Positions 24,601 through 35,733 of a stretch of 64,000 bases of DNA are shown piece after piece. The stretch covers positions 14,919,615 to 14,983,614 of the forward strand of contig CM077827.1 in the NCBI GenBank assembly GCA_039720395.1, given 5' to 3'. Source of the DNA: Liquidambar formosana. Its lineage: Eukaryota; Streptophyta; Magnoliopsida; Saxifragales; Altingiaceae. The notes beneath the pieces were generated by a model. That model was given only the letters and a program-made list of their open reading frames with translations, was not told where the DNA came from and made no database searches. Numbering within the stretch: position 1 is the stretch's first letter; each line of letters begins with the position of its first letter. The position numbers were made by a program, and so were the translations under genes.

Positions 24601-27600
24601 TTGTCTGGCTATGTCATTTATTGAAACAAAAATAAAATACAGTTTTCATGAAAATAAGCCTGCTATATGTGCATTCAATTACTGACAGCCAATACAAAAA
24701 TTAACCAAGAAACAAAGCTTTAATAAACTTTTAGCGTGGCGATATGTCATTCACATGTTATAAAGTTTTAATATATATGCATCAGAGTACTAGTATCAAT
24801 AAGATTTACTAACCTGTTAAATTTAGGTGGGTTTATGGAGATCTGGGTACCCAATCTAACTAGAATTCTATAAAGAAGTGGACTCAAAATTTGATTGTGA
24901 TATTTTAATCCGATATCTGTACCCATAATATCTTGTCATATTGGGCAGGAGTGTGATTTTTAAGTGAAGGGGTATATGGGATGAAGTAGAATGGGTGGGT
25001 ATAATGTCAGAAAAGTAAATGTATATTTTTTATACTTGTTTTGATGAGGTTTTGATAGGAGCCTATGTGGATGGGTGTCTTGCACTTGCTCAATGAAAAC
25101 AATTCCAACCTTTTTGACGTGAGTGGTTGATGTGCGAGCTGAGTCTAACACACTAGATTGAAAGCTGCCTATGGAGTATTAAAAAATGGTAATGATCTTA
25201 GATCTGGAATTGAATTCAACATTATAATAATAAAACTGTGGTGACGACAGTAGCGATAGTGGGTAGTGGTGAAGAAAGTGATGATGGTGATGGAATACAT
25301 TGAAAATGGTGTTATAATGATGGTGGTGGGTAGTAGTGGAAAAGGTGGCAGTAGCAATGGTGGTGATGATAGAATTTGTTTTTGAAAGCAATGTAATAAC
25401 GGCCGCGGTTGTGGTGGGCCGCTGTGGCACTGCGTGATAATGGCAATGATGGTGGTGGGTCGGTGAATGACCGTGATGGATTGTTTTGAAAATTGTGATA
25501 TAATGATGATGGTGGTGGGTGGGGGTAGTGGTAACAATGGTAGTAGCAATGGTGTTCTTAATTTTATTTATTTTATTCCGTGGTGGGCAGTGGTAGTGGC
25601 AATGGAGACAACGATAGTGGTGACAATGGTAATAGCAATATTGTTCTTAATTTTATTTATTTTTTATCATTCTTTGCTCGGATTCTTGTGTATTAGGATT
25701 TGCAAATAATATATCTCCCTTTAAGATTTACAAATATACCCCAGATAACTAAACTCAATTTTTGGATTTGGGGGCGATATTCTAAATCCAAATCAATGGT
25801 TTACTTCCTGTTGTAGAGATGGTATTAGGGCTTCATAACCGAGATGGCCCAAGAACGACATGCTGTGATACTATCGTGTTAAGTTTCCAATTTAAAAGCC
25901 TAACCTATTGAGTGGAGAGCCCAAACAAGTATACGAAGTCACATCAAACCCTATATTTAGGCGATGTGGGATGTGGTACTTTTCCAATACTTCCCAAACA
26001 CAAAAATTTAATTTGAGGGCCTCAAATCCAGATCCTACCTCAAATCCACCCCCATTGTATTGGAATAATATATTGGATTGTATTTATGTATTTATTGTTT
26101 GGAGTCCAATAGTTGATCCTATTTGTCATTTTCCCTTATCAAGTTCTTGTTTTCTTTGATTTATAATATTTCTCATTTCCCATCAAATTTTCCTCTATCC
26201 AAGTATCTATAATTCATGTTACTGTTTGCCTCATTGCTTTATTTTCTGGACTCGGCAGAACATGCTTGAAACTGGTCTAATTGTTGGTGGATGGGACAAA
26301 TATGAAGGAGGTAAAATATATGGAATTCCTCTTGGTGGAACAATTATAGAACAGCCTTTTGCTATTGGAGGTATGTTTTCATTTTAAATTTATTTTTCTC
26401 TGCATAAACTGATATATTCATTTCCCTTTCACCCTAAGATTCAAGTTTGGCTCGCATTTATTTTGTTGTGGTATGCTTTGTAATTCTCTGTGCAGTCTAA
26501 TGCAGATGATTTTGGTCTCTCTGCAGTTATTCTCTCTAGAATTTTTTTTTTAAACCGTTATATGATTTTGGACACACCATTAACATCCTGCAAGTAATGT
26601 GAAATTGTTCAACTCTTCTCATATATAACCAAACTTTGGTCTTTTTGGTGATTAAAGTAGAGATGAAATGATTCAGTTTTGCTTGTACATTAAGAGCGAG
26701 TCATCACTAATCCGAGCAATGAGATAAAGTATAAAGTACAAAGTATGGTCATTTATTGAAATCTTGATGAAATACTCTGTCTGATAAAGATTGAGAATCT
26801 TTCTTTTTTATTTTTTACTATCCACCCACGATTTCATTGTAGTAAAAAATTACAATTAAAATACAAATTACAATAAACTAAAAGCAGAGGTTAATATTGG
26901 GAAGATGAGACTAAACAAGTAAGATGTTAATGGATTAATTGCATCTACTTAATCTGTGTGTATTTCAAAGTATGCAATCCTCGTGGGATGGAGAGAGTAA
27001 TCTTTAACGATTGTTCGAGAGAATGAATAAACTAATTTGAATGCGAAAAGCTTGTAGATGGATTTACATTCTTCAAAGAACGAAGTGTAAACTATTTTTT
27101 CTTTTAAAAACTATAATCGTGAAGAATATCCTAGGATTTAAAGGGAAACAAAACCTTTGAAAAATGGAAAACTGAACCAAAAAGGAAAAAAAAAAACCAT
27201 TTGAGGCTTTTCGAAAGTGCCTTGTTGGAGATGGCAGATCAGTTGCCCATGATGGTAGAATGGTTGCCGAAGTGGCTGGTAAGTGGTCACTGCCCTTCTC
27301 TTCTCTTCTCTTCTCTTTGGCTGATGACTGTCACTCTCTTATCTTTCTTTGGCTTATGAGTCTTTATCTTTATTCTTTGTTCAAGATAAATGGTGGGGGT
27401 GCTTTTGTTTTCCATCCACAGTTAAGCTTAAACTTGACTATGGGTTACCCAACCCTTGTGAGGTGTACACCTCGTCTCATGGGGCATCTGCTCAACCCAT
27501 GGGTGTATGCGCAGAGGAGTAGTGTCTTATTTTTTATGCGGTTGGGCATTTTTGAGGCGCCTTTCTCGGGGCACACCTAGGTTACACCTGGTGTAAAACT

Positions 27601-27954
27601 TTTTACTCTTAAACCCCTCAATAACTTTTTGTAGGATTAATATTTTTCCAAACCAACCGTTGGATTAAATACTACTCTCATGGAGATCATGCACACCAAA
27701 TTTCACACTGATTGGATACTTGTAAGCATCTCATCTATAAATTCACTTTTCTTTTTGCAAATAAACTATAATTAGGCCGCTTTATCGATGGAATAGTTCC
27801 TAATCTCCAATTAATGTGAAATTTGGCGTGCATGATCTCCATGAGAGTAGTATTTAATCCAACGGTTGGTTTGGAAAAATATCGATCCTACAAAAAGTTA
27901 TTGAGGGGTGTAAGAGTAGAAAGTTTTACACCGGGTGTAAACGGATCCCTCCCC

Positions 27955-28036
<82 letters not shown>

Positions 28037-31000
28037 AGGAGGTGTCCCCATCCACATGGCACCTAAAATTAGTGTTTTGTTTAAATATTTAACAAAAAGA
28101 AAGTAAGTTTAAGGATTGAAGTATTAAATGGCTATCAATGTCCGATTAATGTGATACTTGGCATGCATACAAGCATGGGAATGGGATGGCAAAATATGGG
28201 TTGGACAACAGGTTTTTACACACCCAGACTTTGTATATGTATATAGATTTAATATTTTGAGAGTAATATTTGTAGTTGATCAAAAAATTAATGAATAATT
28301 TTGTAAGACCTATGTAACATGGACTCAAGCACGAGTATGCGTGTTGGGCATTGGTGTGTGTCTTGGTGTAAGATTCATCCAATCCCCAAATAAAGACAGC
28401 AGGACACCATTGAGTATTCTAATTGCTCATAATTTCTCCTTTTGTGTCTTCCATGGTTGTGTAACTCTTATTAAAAATTTAAAATATCCCACTGAAAGTC
28501 CCAGTGGAGAAGCAACTAAAATATGTTTCTGTACAGGTGCCAAATACATAGAGGATAAAGAAAGTCAATAAATCGTCGTCAAGGACTTAAATATCGATAC
28601 CGATGGATATATGGAGGGTCCAAAAACATGGATATATCCGATATATCGATGGATATATGAGAAATATTGATATCGATTTAGAGATATGACGGATATTATT
28701 AGTTAAACATGGATATTTTCTTTTAAACTCTAAAAAACAATGATATAGACTTTAATAAACAATTTAGAATCATAATAGTGCAATGTATAATACAAGTATG
28801 TGTTGTGTAGGGTATAAAAAATGTGTCGCGTTGAGTACTTAAATAGTAGAAATTTATGGAAATTCAATATTTTATATGCCACATAATATCATATATTTAA
28901 AATAGATATCATTAACACATCAATTGTGAATCTTGAATGCATATTAAATATTTAAAATAATTAATGTGGCAATTGTGAATCTTGAATGCTTTCCAATGCA
29001 CCCATCAATAAATGTCACTGAAGTTGGCCCACAGTGATCTGCTGCATAAAATAATAATAATGATAAACCATGAAGGTGGCTAAAAGCTGTTTTGGTTTGT
29101 TGCATAGAATCAAAAAAGGGAAAAAAAGAAGGGGGGATAAATGAGCAGTAAGTTAAAGTAGATCACGTGAAGGCTAAAGCCATGACCAAGCTTTTATTCA
29201 CATCATATGCTTGTTTAATAAACTCTCTTACTTAGAAATCAGAGCAAAGGACATTGATTGGAGTATTGCACAAATGAATGCAGCTTTTAAAGAGAAAAAT
29301 AATTCAGCAAAGTCAAATAGACCATGGATTCACATAAGGCCTAGGGGATTAGCCTGCAAAAGCAGCCTGTAACTCTACAAAAGGCTAAGAGCCAAAGCTG
29401 TAAAGTGTGGAAAACAAATAGGGAAAAAAAAGTAGCTGACCGATATTTGACGGTATATTGACTTAATATCATCAGTATATTGTCCATCTTGTTGCAATAA
29501 GTTGATAAAAAGTGACGATAATTTTGGTATTTTATGATAATTTCGATACTTATTGATATCTCAAAAATATCGAGATATATCGGTTGATAAAATGTGAAAA
29601 CAATATCGTAGCAAGATATCGTTTCTTTACTGGTCAATACAACAATATATCACCAATATTGACAGTATTCAAGTCCCTGGTCATTGCCTCTCATATCCGA
29701 TCAGGCGAGCTTCATTGAAACACTATGAAGCACAAATACGGATATGTGATACAGTACGATACGACACAGATACGCTGATTCAGCAATTAAAAAAAAATGT
29801 AGGACGTAATACGGCAGAGATATGTCAATAAATAAAAATATTAATATTAATATTTGGTTTAAAACATCAATAATAATTAATAAACACAAAAAAAAGTTTA
29901 AAACATCTACAAAATCAATATACAAGAATAAATTTCTAAAGAACACTTCCATTAGCATCAACCATGTTCATCATTCATAAAAATAAAAAAATAAAAATAA
30001 AAAAAATAAAAAAAACCTAGAATGACAGCATTACAAAATAACCATTTAACTCTACACTAATTGCCCTAGAAGAGATATATAGTGGGAAGAGAATTGAGAT
30101 GGGAGAACTGAAATGGGCTTATTGTTTCAATTGAAGTATGAGTAATGTGTATTTTTAAAATTTTCATTTAAATCCCCATTCATTTAAAAAATAATTACAA
30201 ACTGACTCCAACCGAATTCCAAATATATTTGTTGTGTATTCGAAGAGCATCCATGGCGTATATGATGACATGGCATTTTTTTGTTATTGTTCCGATTTGT
30301 ACGGATAGTATCAAATATGTATCCTAGGCGTATCGGTATCTGATACGGATTGTGGGTTTTGAAGTATCCGTGCGTCAAAGTTGAAACATTTCCATAAGAA
30401 GAAAGTCCATTTAAAAGGAATAGTAAGTAACCAAATTTTTATCCAGAACTTTCACATGGAAAGAGGAGAGAGTGTTCAGCTGAGAAAAGTGATGAGGATG
30501 ATGGGCAGCAACCGTATAATCTGGTGTAGTTGTGTAAAGGTTCATAATTTTGTGAAAGATCAGAAAACACGATTCTCAAAAACAATTAATTGAAAGAGGA
30601 ATGGACAGGATTTTCAATAGTCTCTGTGCAGAAAAAGTGAGCTCTGGGGAAGTCTTCCTTCCCAGGCCTGAGACAAAGGACTGATAAGGTCTGCCACCTT
30701 AATTAGTAGATGGGGGTAGCGTTCTCCATGCTAGTTTTCTGGTCTCTGTCTTGTAAATCAATCCAAGGATCTTCTCACATTCATATATGGACTGAGTGCT
30801 TTTGATGTCTACTATGTATATTGCTCTTCCAAGCCCAAGATGCCAATGGTGAACAACACACCTCAAGAAAACTTTGTTGATGACTGTATTTCTTCAACAG
30901 GACTCGAGCCATGAGAGATTGGGGATTGGAGATTAACTTCCAAGCCTGTTTGGCAAGTAAACCTCCCATGCTTATAGGTTGACAAAGCATCTCCCATTTA

Positions 31001-32429
31001 CACCAATACACCAGTGTACCCGACTTCTCGTTAGTTCGCAAAAATCAGGCTATCAATGAGTAAGGATTTACACAGGCTGGTTAGAAGCTTGTAAGTTGAG
31101 ATAAGTTGGAACAGAAAGGAGGACCAACCGAATGATGGTTGCTCTGCCCACCAGACAAAGAAGTTTAAACTGTCATCCTTGAATATAATTATGCATTCTA
31201 TATTTATTTTCGTAGCTCTTTTGTGCTAAATTTGCATAGAAATGCCTGTCTGTTTATTTATATTATGTAGGCTACTTACTTCTTCATAGATGAAAGTATT
31301 TGAGTTTCTTAATAATTTGAACTTAGCTTAAGGTAGTTTGAGCCTTTCAGGTTATGACATTATAAACTAGTGGTTTTGTCACAAGTGAGTCATTGGTTGT
31401 ACATGATTTTAGGTAAGAAGCATGGAATTATTGGTTTGGTTCTGGAGCATCACTTGTATAGAATATTCTTGCGAATGAATTGATCCAATGAATGAGGGAT
31501 TTTTTTGTTGAAAAAAAAGGTCAATTTAAACAGGTAAGGAATCCAATTTGAATATAGGACATAATAGTATTATAAAATACCTATGTATATATATAGCATA
31601 TTTTATTATGTAAAGAAATTTAATTTAATTAGACTGGGTAAAATATCCAATATACAATTTTATTTTATTATATTTTTTGTCGCCTCCGGGGGTTGGGTGG
31701 GTGTGTGGGTTGTTGAAGCTTGTCCAGCTTGTATCCTTAACTAATTCATGGAGTTCATATGTTTTTGAACTTAAAAGCTTGTGAGCTTTCCACTATGTTA
31801 TGGTTGTTCTGTTTGATTTTGTTGAAATGGTATGTCTGTCTTTGCAACAGCTGGTTTGCTAGAAATTCAAGTAGACAACTGCAATATTTTATGCCTTAAA
31901 ACAGAGGCTTGAGCTTTACACTTTGTGTCTCACAGGATCTGGTTCCAGTTACTTGTATGGTTTTTTTGATCAAGCGTGGAGAGAAGGAATGACCAAGGAT
32001 GAAGCTGAGGTATGTAAACTTTGATGTCTTCAAATGCATGTAGCAGTAGTTACTTTAGAACAAGTGTAAACTTTGTGCTTAATTATTGACAGTCGGTTGT
32101 GTTTTATTGCAGCAATTAGTGGTTAAAGCGGTTTCCCTTGCCATTGCTCGAGATGGTGCCAGTGGGGGCGTTGTTCGCACTGTGATTGTAAGATTTTATC
32201 ATATGAATTATTGGGCATTGTATAATTCCTGGCAGAGATGTTCTGGTGACATTTAGAATGGCTGAAACCTGTTGGTTTGTGTGTGCTTGTTCAGATAAAC
32301 TCAGAGGGAGTGACAAGAAACTTCTACCCAGGAGACACACTTCCGCGATGGCACGAGGAGTTGGAGCCTCAGAATTCATTGCTTGACATACTCAACACTT
32401 CTAGTCCTGAGCCGATGAGCATTCAATGA
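16002..32429 (+). CDS. PBA1: 20S proteasome subunit beta type-6 (beta-1, caspase-like)
   Basis: Catalytic beta-1 subunit of the 20S proteasome core, cleaving after acidic residues. Eight exons join in frame: 16002-16098, 16336-16412, 16957-17012, 23252-23324, 26259-26370, 31936-32009, 32113-32187 and 32295-32429, giving 699 nt (232 aa plus TGA). All introns are GT-AG. The ten-residue propeptide [10 protein letters not shown] precedes the autocatalytic Thr (mature T1, in TTIIG). Mature D17 (LGAD), K33 (ASDKIT) and the S1-pocket R45 (CRSGS) typical of beta-1 are all present, as are GGWDKYEGG, the SGSSYLYG block and the long C-terminal arm. Length matches plant PBA1 (about 233 aa). Introns 3, 4 and 5 are about 6.2, 2.9 and 5.6 kb and full of transposons and repeats, yet every exon is intact. 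Confidence 0.96.
17225..21020 (-). mobile_element. L1-type LINE, antisense in PBA1 intron 3
   Basis: Reading leftward on the minus strand there is a probable ORF1 remnant (about 21012-20361). ORF2 starts at 20022 ([10 protein letters not shown], the endonuclease N-terminus). More endonuclease follows at 19767-19306 (SSVYGPND, then a GEFNVV block), then a linker (19057-18869, [14 protein letters not shown]). The reverse transcriptase has [21 protein letters not shown] and a YVDD catalytic box (18480-17917). The RT is interrupted by the element at 17315-17907 and resumes at 17305 ([10 protein letters not shown]), fading near 17225. Multiple frameshifts and stops make it inactive. The RT thumb, C-terminal domain and poly(A) tail are missing, so the 3' end is lost. 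This is unusual, because LINE truncation normally removes the 5' end. Confidence 0.85.
17315..17907. mobile_element. non-autonomous Mutator-like element nested in the LINE
   Basis: It interrupts the LINE reverse transcriptase and is bounded by a perfect 9-bp duplication CTTGAAACA (17306-17314 and 17908-17916). The LINE coding sequence continues across when the element is removed. The ends are weak inverted repeats (AAGGACTTAAATATT; reverse complement of the right end CATGAACTAAAATATC). Both arms are rich in GATATATCG-like motifs. No coding capacity. It shares its left arm and adjoining sequence with the larger element at 28581-29682. Confidence 0.85.
21600..21775. repeat. TA and CA microsatellites in PBA1 intron 3
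   Basis: A TA run at about 21603-21640 is followed by further TA-rich stretches and a CA run near 21746-21770. Another CA/TA-rich patch is at 21831-21870. Short frames over these are low complexity. Confidence 0.8.
22279..22617 (+). mobile_element. 5' truncated L1 LINE insertion with target duplication
   Basis: It encodes only the last codons of LINE ORF2 ([20 protein letters not shown], the conserved W-x-I-W-K-E-R-N block near the end of the zf-RVT region), then a stop and a short L1-type 3' tail. The tail contains GTACTTGGGCCTCGCCC and TAATACAATATTTACTTAAT and ends in an A-rich stretch. A perfect 10-bp duplication TTATATACTC flanks it (22269-22278 and 22618-22627). It lies in the opposite orientation to the larger LINE in the same intron, so it is a separate insertion. 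Confidence 0.88.
25225..25660 (+). repeat. degenerate GGT/GAT-rich minisatellite in PBA1 intron 4
   Basis: The region is dominated by TGG, TGA and ATG triplets, with a higher-order repeat. TATAATGATGGTGGTGGGT recurs near 25314 and 25500. A block ending AGCAATGGTGTTCTTAATTT recurs with variations about 90 bp apart (near 25540 and 25630). Open frames on either strand (poly-His or poly-Pro-like) come from the triplet bias and are not taken as genes. Confidence 0.7.
27581..27944. mobile_element. foldback MITE with about 130-bp arms, PBA1 intron 5
   Basis: 27581-27712 and 27814-27944 are inverted copies about 90 percent alike by eye. They include GGTGTAAAACTTTTTACTCT, CAATAACTTTTTGTAGGAT, CCAAACCAACCGTTGGATTA and CTCATGGAGATCATGCAC, and would form a long hairpin. 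The roughly 100-bp loop is unrelated. Outer ends are GTTACACC and GGTGTAAAC. No clear target duplication. Confidence 0.75.
27955..28033. repeat. compound (TA)n(GA)n microsatellite
   Basis: About 24 bp of TA directly followed by about 55 bp of GA, just past the foldback MITE. The frame across it reads alternating Ile-Tyr then Arg-Glu and is an artefact. Confidence 0.9.
28581..29682. mobile_element. GATATATCG-rich inverted-repeat element, PBA1 intron 5
   Basis: It begins AAGGACTTAAATATCG and ends with the inverted counterpart (right end reverse complement AGGGACTTGAATACTG). Both arms are packed with ATATCG and GATATC motifs. The first 250 bp align with the proven Mutator-like insertion at 17315-17907. 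No coding capacity, and no target duplication is evident. The centre (about 28830-29440) is unrelated to the smaller copy and may hold further insertions. Confidence 0.65.
29722..30380. mobile_element. inverted-repeat element with ATACGGATA motifs, PBA1 intron 5
   Basis: The left end (ATGAAGCACAAATACGGATA, then GATACAGTACGATACG) is matched in inverse by the right end (reverse complement GACGCACGGATACTTC, then ATCCGTATCAGATACCGATACG). TTGAAAC occurs immediately outside both ends (29715-29721 and 30381-30387) and may be part of a 7-9-bp target duplication. Non-coding interior. Confidence 0.65.
30640..31165 (-). mobile_element. LINE ORF2 fragment, antisense in PBA1 intron 5
   Basis: Minus-strand translation near 31041-30781 reads [19 protein letters not shown] and then [11 protein letters not shown], the conserved region between the LINE reverse transcriptase and its C-terminal zinc-binding domain. 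Upstream (31165-31060) an AGRATII, then SVPTYL block is recognisable with frame breaks. No poly(A) tail or duplication found; a decayed internal fragment. Confidence 0.75.
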
Positions 32430-33337
32430 AGAGGGTTTGATCTTTGAAAAATGCTTTAGTTCATTTGATCTTTCGACTCCCTGACTTTGTCTACATGCAC
32501 ATTAGCTGACGTGCTGACTGGATTTCGTATTCCAGCTTGGGAAACTATATATTTGTAGTCAATGTCTTGAGGATGTCTGTTTCTTCTATTTAAGTTCGTA
32601 CACTTTATTAACAGTTGTGGTGGGTGAGATCATGCTTTGCGGAGATCCATCTGGTTAGTAGGATTGAAACCATTGACTGAATTATGTGTAAAACTCTTTC
32701 CCTTCCCCCCACCTCCCGCCACCCTTTTTGAGAAATAAGGCAAAGAAAGGGGAAAAAGAAAAACTCTGCGCGGATTCTTGGTGCTTATAGTAAAAGCTTT
32801 GGGGCAGCAAGTAATCAAGTATGAGCCTTTTTATGAAGGCCAAATCTGCCCCTAGCTGACGAAACATAACCAGCCTTGCTATGGGGGCCTCTAGTCAAGG
32901 CAATCGGCCAGGCCAGGCCAGGCCAGGCGAGGCGAGGCGAATACTTTTTTTATGTATTCTTCTGGTTTCAACCAAAGTTGGGAGAGACTATAATGGCCGA
33001 GATCTCCTTCTCAAGGGAATAAAGTGGGTTTCATGAAATGGGGAATATTTAAAAAGGGGAAGTTACAGATTGGTTTAGCTACGGACAAATAATTACAGTC
33101 AGTAGTCATTCTTAGTAAAGGTAGTAGTTATTTACTATGAAGTTAGTAATCATTTGTATTGATGTGTAATTAATGAGATCTGAAAATCAGTCCAACCTCA
33201 TCAGTCATGCTAACAGAAACCAGAACGTTGGAGATTTAAATTTAGGCAGTTGTAGAACCAACACCAGGATGGCAAAACTGTCAGATCCCTCTTTTAAAAA
33301 AACACTGGCTTACACTGTCTCCTCTAGGCCGGCATAA
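32430..33337. other. PBA1 3' flank
   Basis: Probable 3' UTR for the first few hundred bp. A short GGCCA/GGCGA tandem repeat lies at about 32908-32940. No gene seen. Confidence 0.5.
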
Positions 33338-33919
33338 GAGCATCTTTAACGGTGAGTTATATGGTGTGTTATTGTATATTATAGCATTTAGTACAAGTTG
33401 GGATGTTTCAATGGTGTGCTAAATGCATGTGCTAAATATAATAATAGTTCACCCTAGTGCTATATTTGGCACAAGGGGGAGCTATTGCTGTATTGGCCAT
33501 GTCAGCTTTTCCCCCCTTTCTTAACAACCTAACATACCAGTAACTTTTTTTCCTCAATTTTTCTTCCAAAATTTTTTCAATAACCAAACAGCTCATAAAT
33601 AAATACAATACTTTCAAAAATAATATTGAAATCTTATATATATATATAAAATATAATAAAAAAAAAATCAGAAAACATATTCTTTCTTTTAACTCATTCA
33701 TCCCATTTAAGCAACATTGCATTTGATCTACGATATACCTCATTCACTATCTTACGAGACCTTAAATCTGTGGAAGAGTTGAAGTTGTGGCAAAAAATAG
33801 CACACTACGTTTATTTATATCATTGGAGGACATTGTGCTAAACTATAGCATTTGGTACTATAAGATGTGCTAAAATAACAATAACATATCTAATTTAGTT
33901 CACATGGCTGGAGATCCTC
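33338..33919. mobile_element. PIF/Harbinger (Tourist-like) MITE
   Basis: The ends are GAGCATCTTTAAC on the left and, reverse-complemented, GAGGATCTCCAGCC on the right; both resemble the GAGCATCTCCAA termini common among plant MITEs. A 3-bp TAA duplication flanks it (33335-33337 and 33920-33922), as expected for PIF/Harbinger. Subterminal sequences (GCTATA, TGTGCTAAAT, AGCATTTGGTA) also occur as inverted matches. No transposase. Confidence 0.75.
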
Positions 33920-33949
33920 TAAGGACCAACAAGCGATAGCGTCTTGTCT

Positions 33950-34265
33950 TCAATTTGGACTCTTGATGGCTGCTGCGAATTGGCAAGCGTTTTGGAGACT
34001 TCCAATACTGCAAAAAGTGGAGAAATTCTTGTGGAGAATTTTTCTTAATATTTTACCGGTAGGGGAAGCGTTTTACGTTTGGAACATTGTTGCTGTGCAG
34101 ATTTCTTGTGTGTTTTGTAGGCATGATATCAAAGCTACCTCACTTCTGTAGTTTTGTTTCTTCGTTGTCCATTTAGTAGAGACGCTTGGGGTGGGGTCCT
34201 TGGGGTCTCCATCCGGACTGTCAAATCTATTCCAAGCTTGCAAGAATGGATTGCCTCTTAGCTTA
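33950..34265 (+). mobile_element. LINE zf-RVT fragment
   Basis: WQAFWRLPILQKVEKFLWRI, then LNILPVGEAFYVWN and a CVFC pair resemble the C-terminal zinc-binding region of L1 ORF2. A stop and a frame change follow near 34150. It begins about 30 bp beyond the MITE end. Isolated scrap. Confidence 0.65.
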
Positions 34266-34612
34266 GAAAACCTGAGGTAAAAATAAAATTTAAATGGGTA
34301 CAGAAGGAGAAATTTATAGAAGGAAATGAGTAAAAAAAACTTAATATAATGGGGGATACAATTAGAGGGAAAAAAATTTTGACGAGGGCCAAATCTTTAA
34401 TAAGTAGAAAAACTATTAAGTGTAACACTTTAAATAATTAAAAAAATCAAGTGGGCCAACTGACTCCTCGAGTCTTACTACTGTTTTGCCCCTGGTGGTC
34501 TAGCTATTCTAAGATGTAGGAAACTTTGATTTGTTTATTTTCCTTATATATTCAACAAAAAGGAAAAAAGAAAAGAAAAGTAAAGAGATGGATAAATAGT
34601 ATGGTTTTATAT

Positions 34613-34760
34613 ATATGGATCCGGTCTTATCGACATGTATTGTTTTTGTTATATCAGTATCATTCATTAATTAGAGGTTTGTATTCCGTGCATAGATTGG
34701 TTGTACTATATAATTTATATATGTATAGGATATAACCTTCAATATATAGTGGTAATGTAT
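34613..34760 (+). repeat. small foldback repeat, diverged copy
   Basis: This block shares an ordered series of matches with 45050-45231, including ATGGATCCGGTCTTATCGAC against AGGGATTTGGTTTCATCAAC, then GTTTGTA, GCATAGATTGGTTG and a GTATAGGATATAACC-like stretch. It appears to be an old member of the same small family. Confidence 0.45.
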
Positions 34761-35580
34761 ATATATATATTACCTATAAAAATCTGTATTTTAGAAAAAC
34801 TTTTGATTGACCATTCTGCCCTCATTTTAATTTATAAATACAATCTTAGCTTTGGTAAATATTATTATCATTTGGTAACAAATGAAAGTTAGATTTTAAC
34901 TCAAATTCTTAATTATAAATACAAATTCTTTGAATATTCCGTTTTATGGAAATAATAATAATAATAATAATTTATGAATGCATATCTAAAGAGTTTTTAA
35001 TCTTTAGTTGATAATTTTGATAAAAAAATATATATTTTTGAATTTTAAATTTTATCTTTTACGAAAAAAAATATAAAATCTTTATAGTCTTTTTTATTTT
35101 TTAATTTTTATTTTTCATAAAATTAATATTATTTAAAAATATTCACAGTACAACATACGTGCACTATATCTAATGTATATATATAAAAGATCAAATACCA
35201 TGATAAGAATAAGAAAGTAAAACAAGCATTAAGGATCAGAGATGACAAAGCCAGACTGCGTAGTACGTAGTGCCACATACACTCATATAGGATGGCCATA
35301 GGTACTCCTTCAGCATAAGCCTTTGCCATAAAGACTGCTATTATAGCTTTATATATTTAATATATAGAAGTGTACGGCTGTCACTCTCACGAAAAAAAAG
35401 AAACAAGCCAAAAAGGAAACCCTTTCCTGCTTTGTGTGTTTCCATGCACACGTGTGTCTTCAATGCTTATCGCATTATTCCTTGTGTGACAAGAATTGTG
35501 GTATAATTAGTTTCTATAATTAAAAAATATTCTCGAAGTTCTGTGCAGTCCCAAGTCCCAAGTCTCTCTATCCAATGCAT
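34761..35580. other. AT-rich intergenic
   Basis: Very AT-rich, with an ATA run near 34951-34970. No gene seen. The last part is the promoter region of the gene starting at 35734. Confidence 0.5.
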
Positions 35581-35588
35581 AGCCGCTT

Positions 35589-35596
35589 TTTATATA
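35589..35596 (+). promoter_or_regulatory. TATA box of the 139-aa gene
   Basis: TTTTTATATAG lies about 145 bp upstream of the ATG at 35734, leaving a leader of about 110 bp if transcription starts near 35620. Confidence 0.5.
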
Positions 35597-35733
35597 GCTG
35601 ACCTTTGGCAAATCTCAATTGTAATCTGACCCCACCCTCCAGTCTCCACCTTACAAGCTGTGGTTAATTGAGATTTTCTTTGCTGATTTCCAATTTCGCC
35701 TCTCTCAAGAAACAAGAAACAAAGTAGTTTGTC

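Noticed and set aside
25169..25709. Open frames on both strands, His/Pro-rich and Val/Met-rich
   Set aside because: They come from a triplet-biased minisatellite within PBA1 intron 4, with no domain or splice support.
27823..28092. Open frame reading alternating Ile-Tyr and Arg-Glu
   Set aside because: Produced entirely by the (TA)n(GA)n microsatellite.
31860..32429. Possible separate gene at the PBA1 3' end
   Set aside because: The three exons here join in phase with the upstream exons and complete the beta-1 subunit; no independent start is needed.
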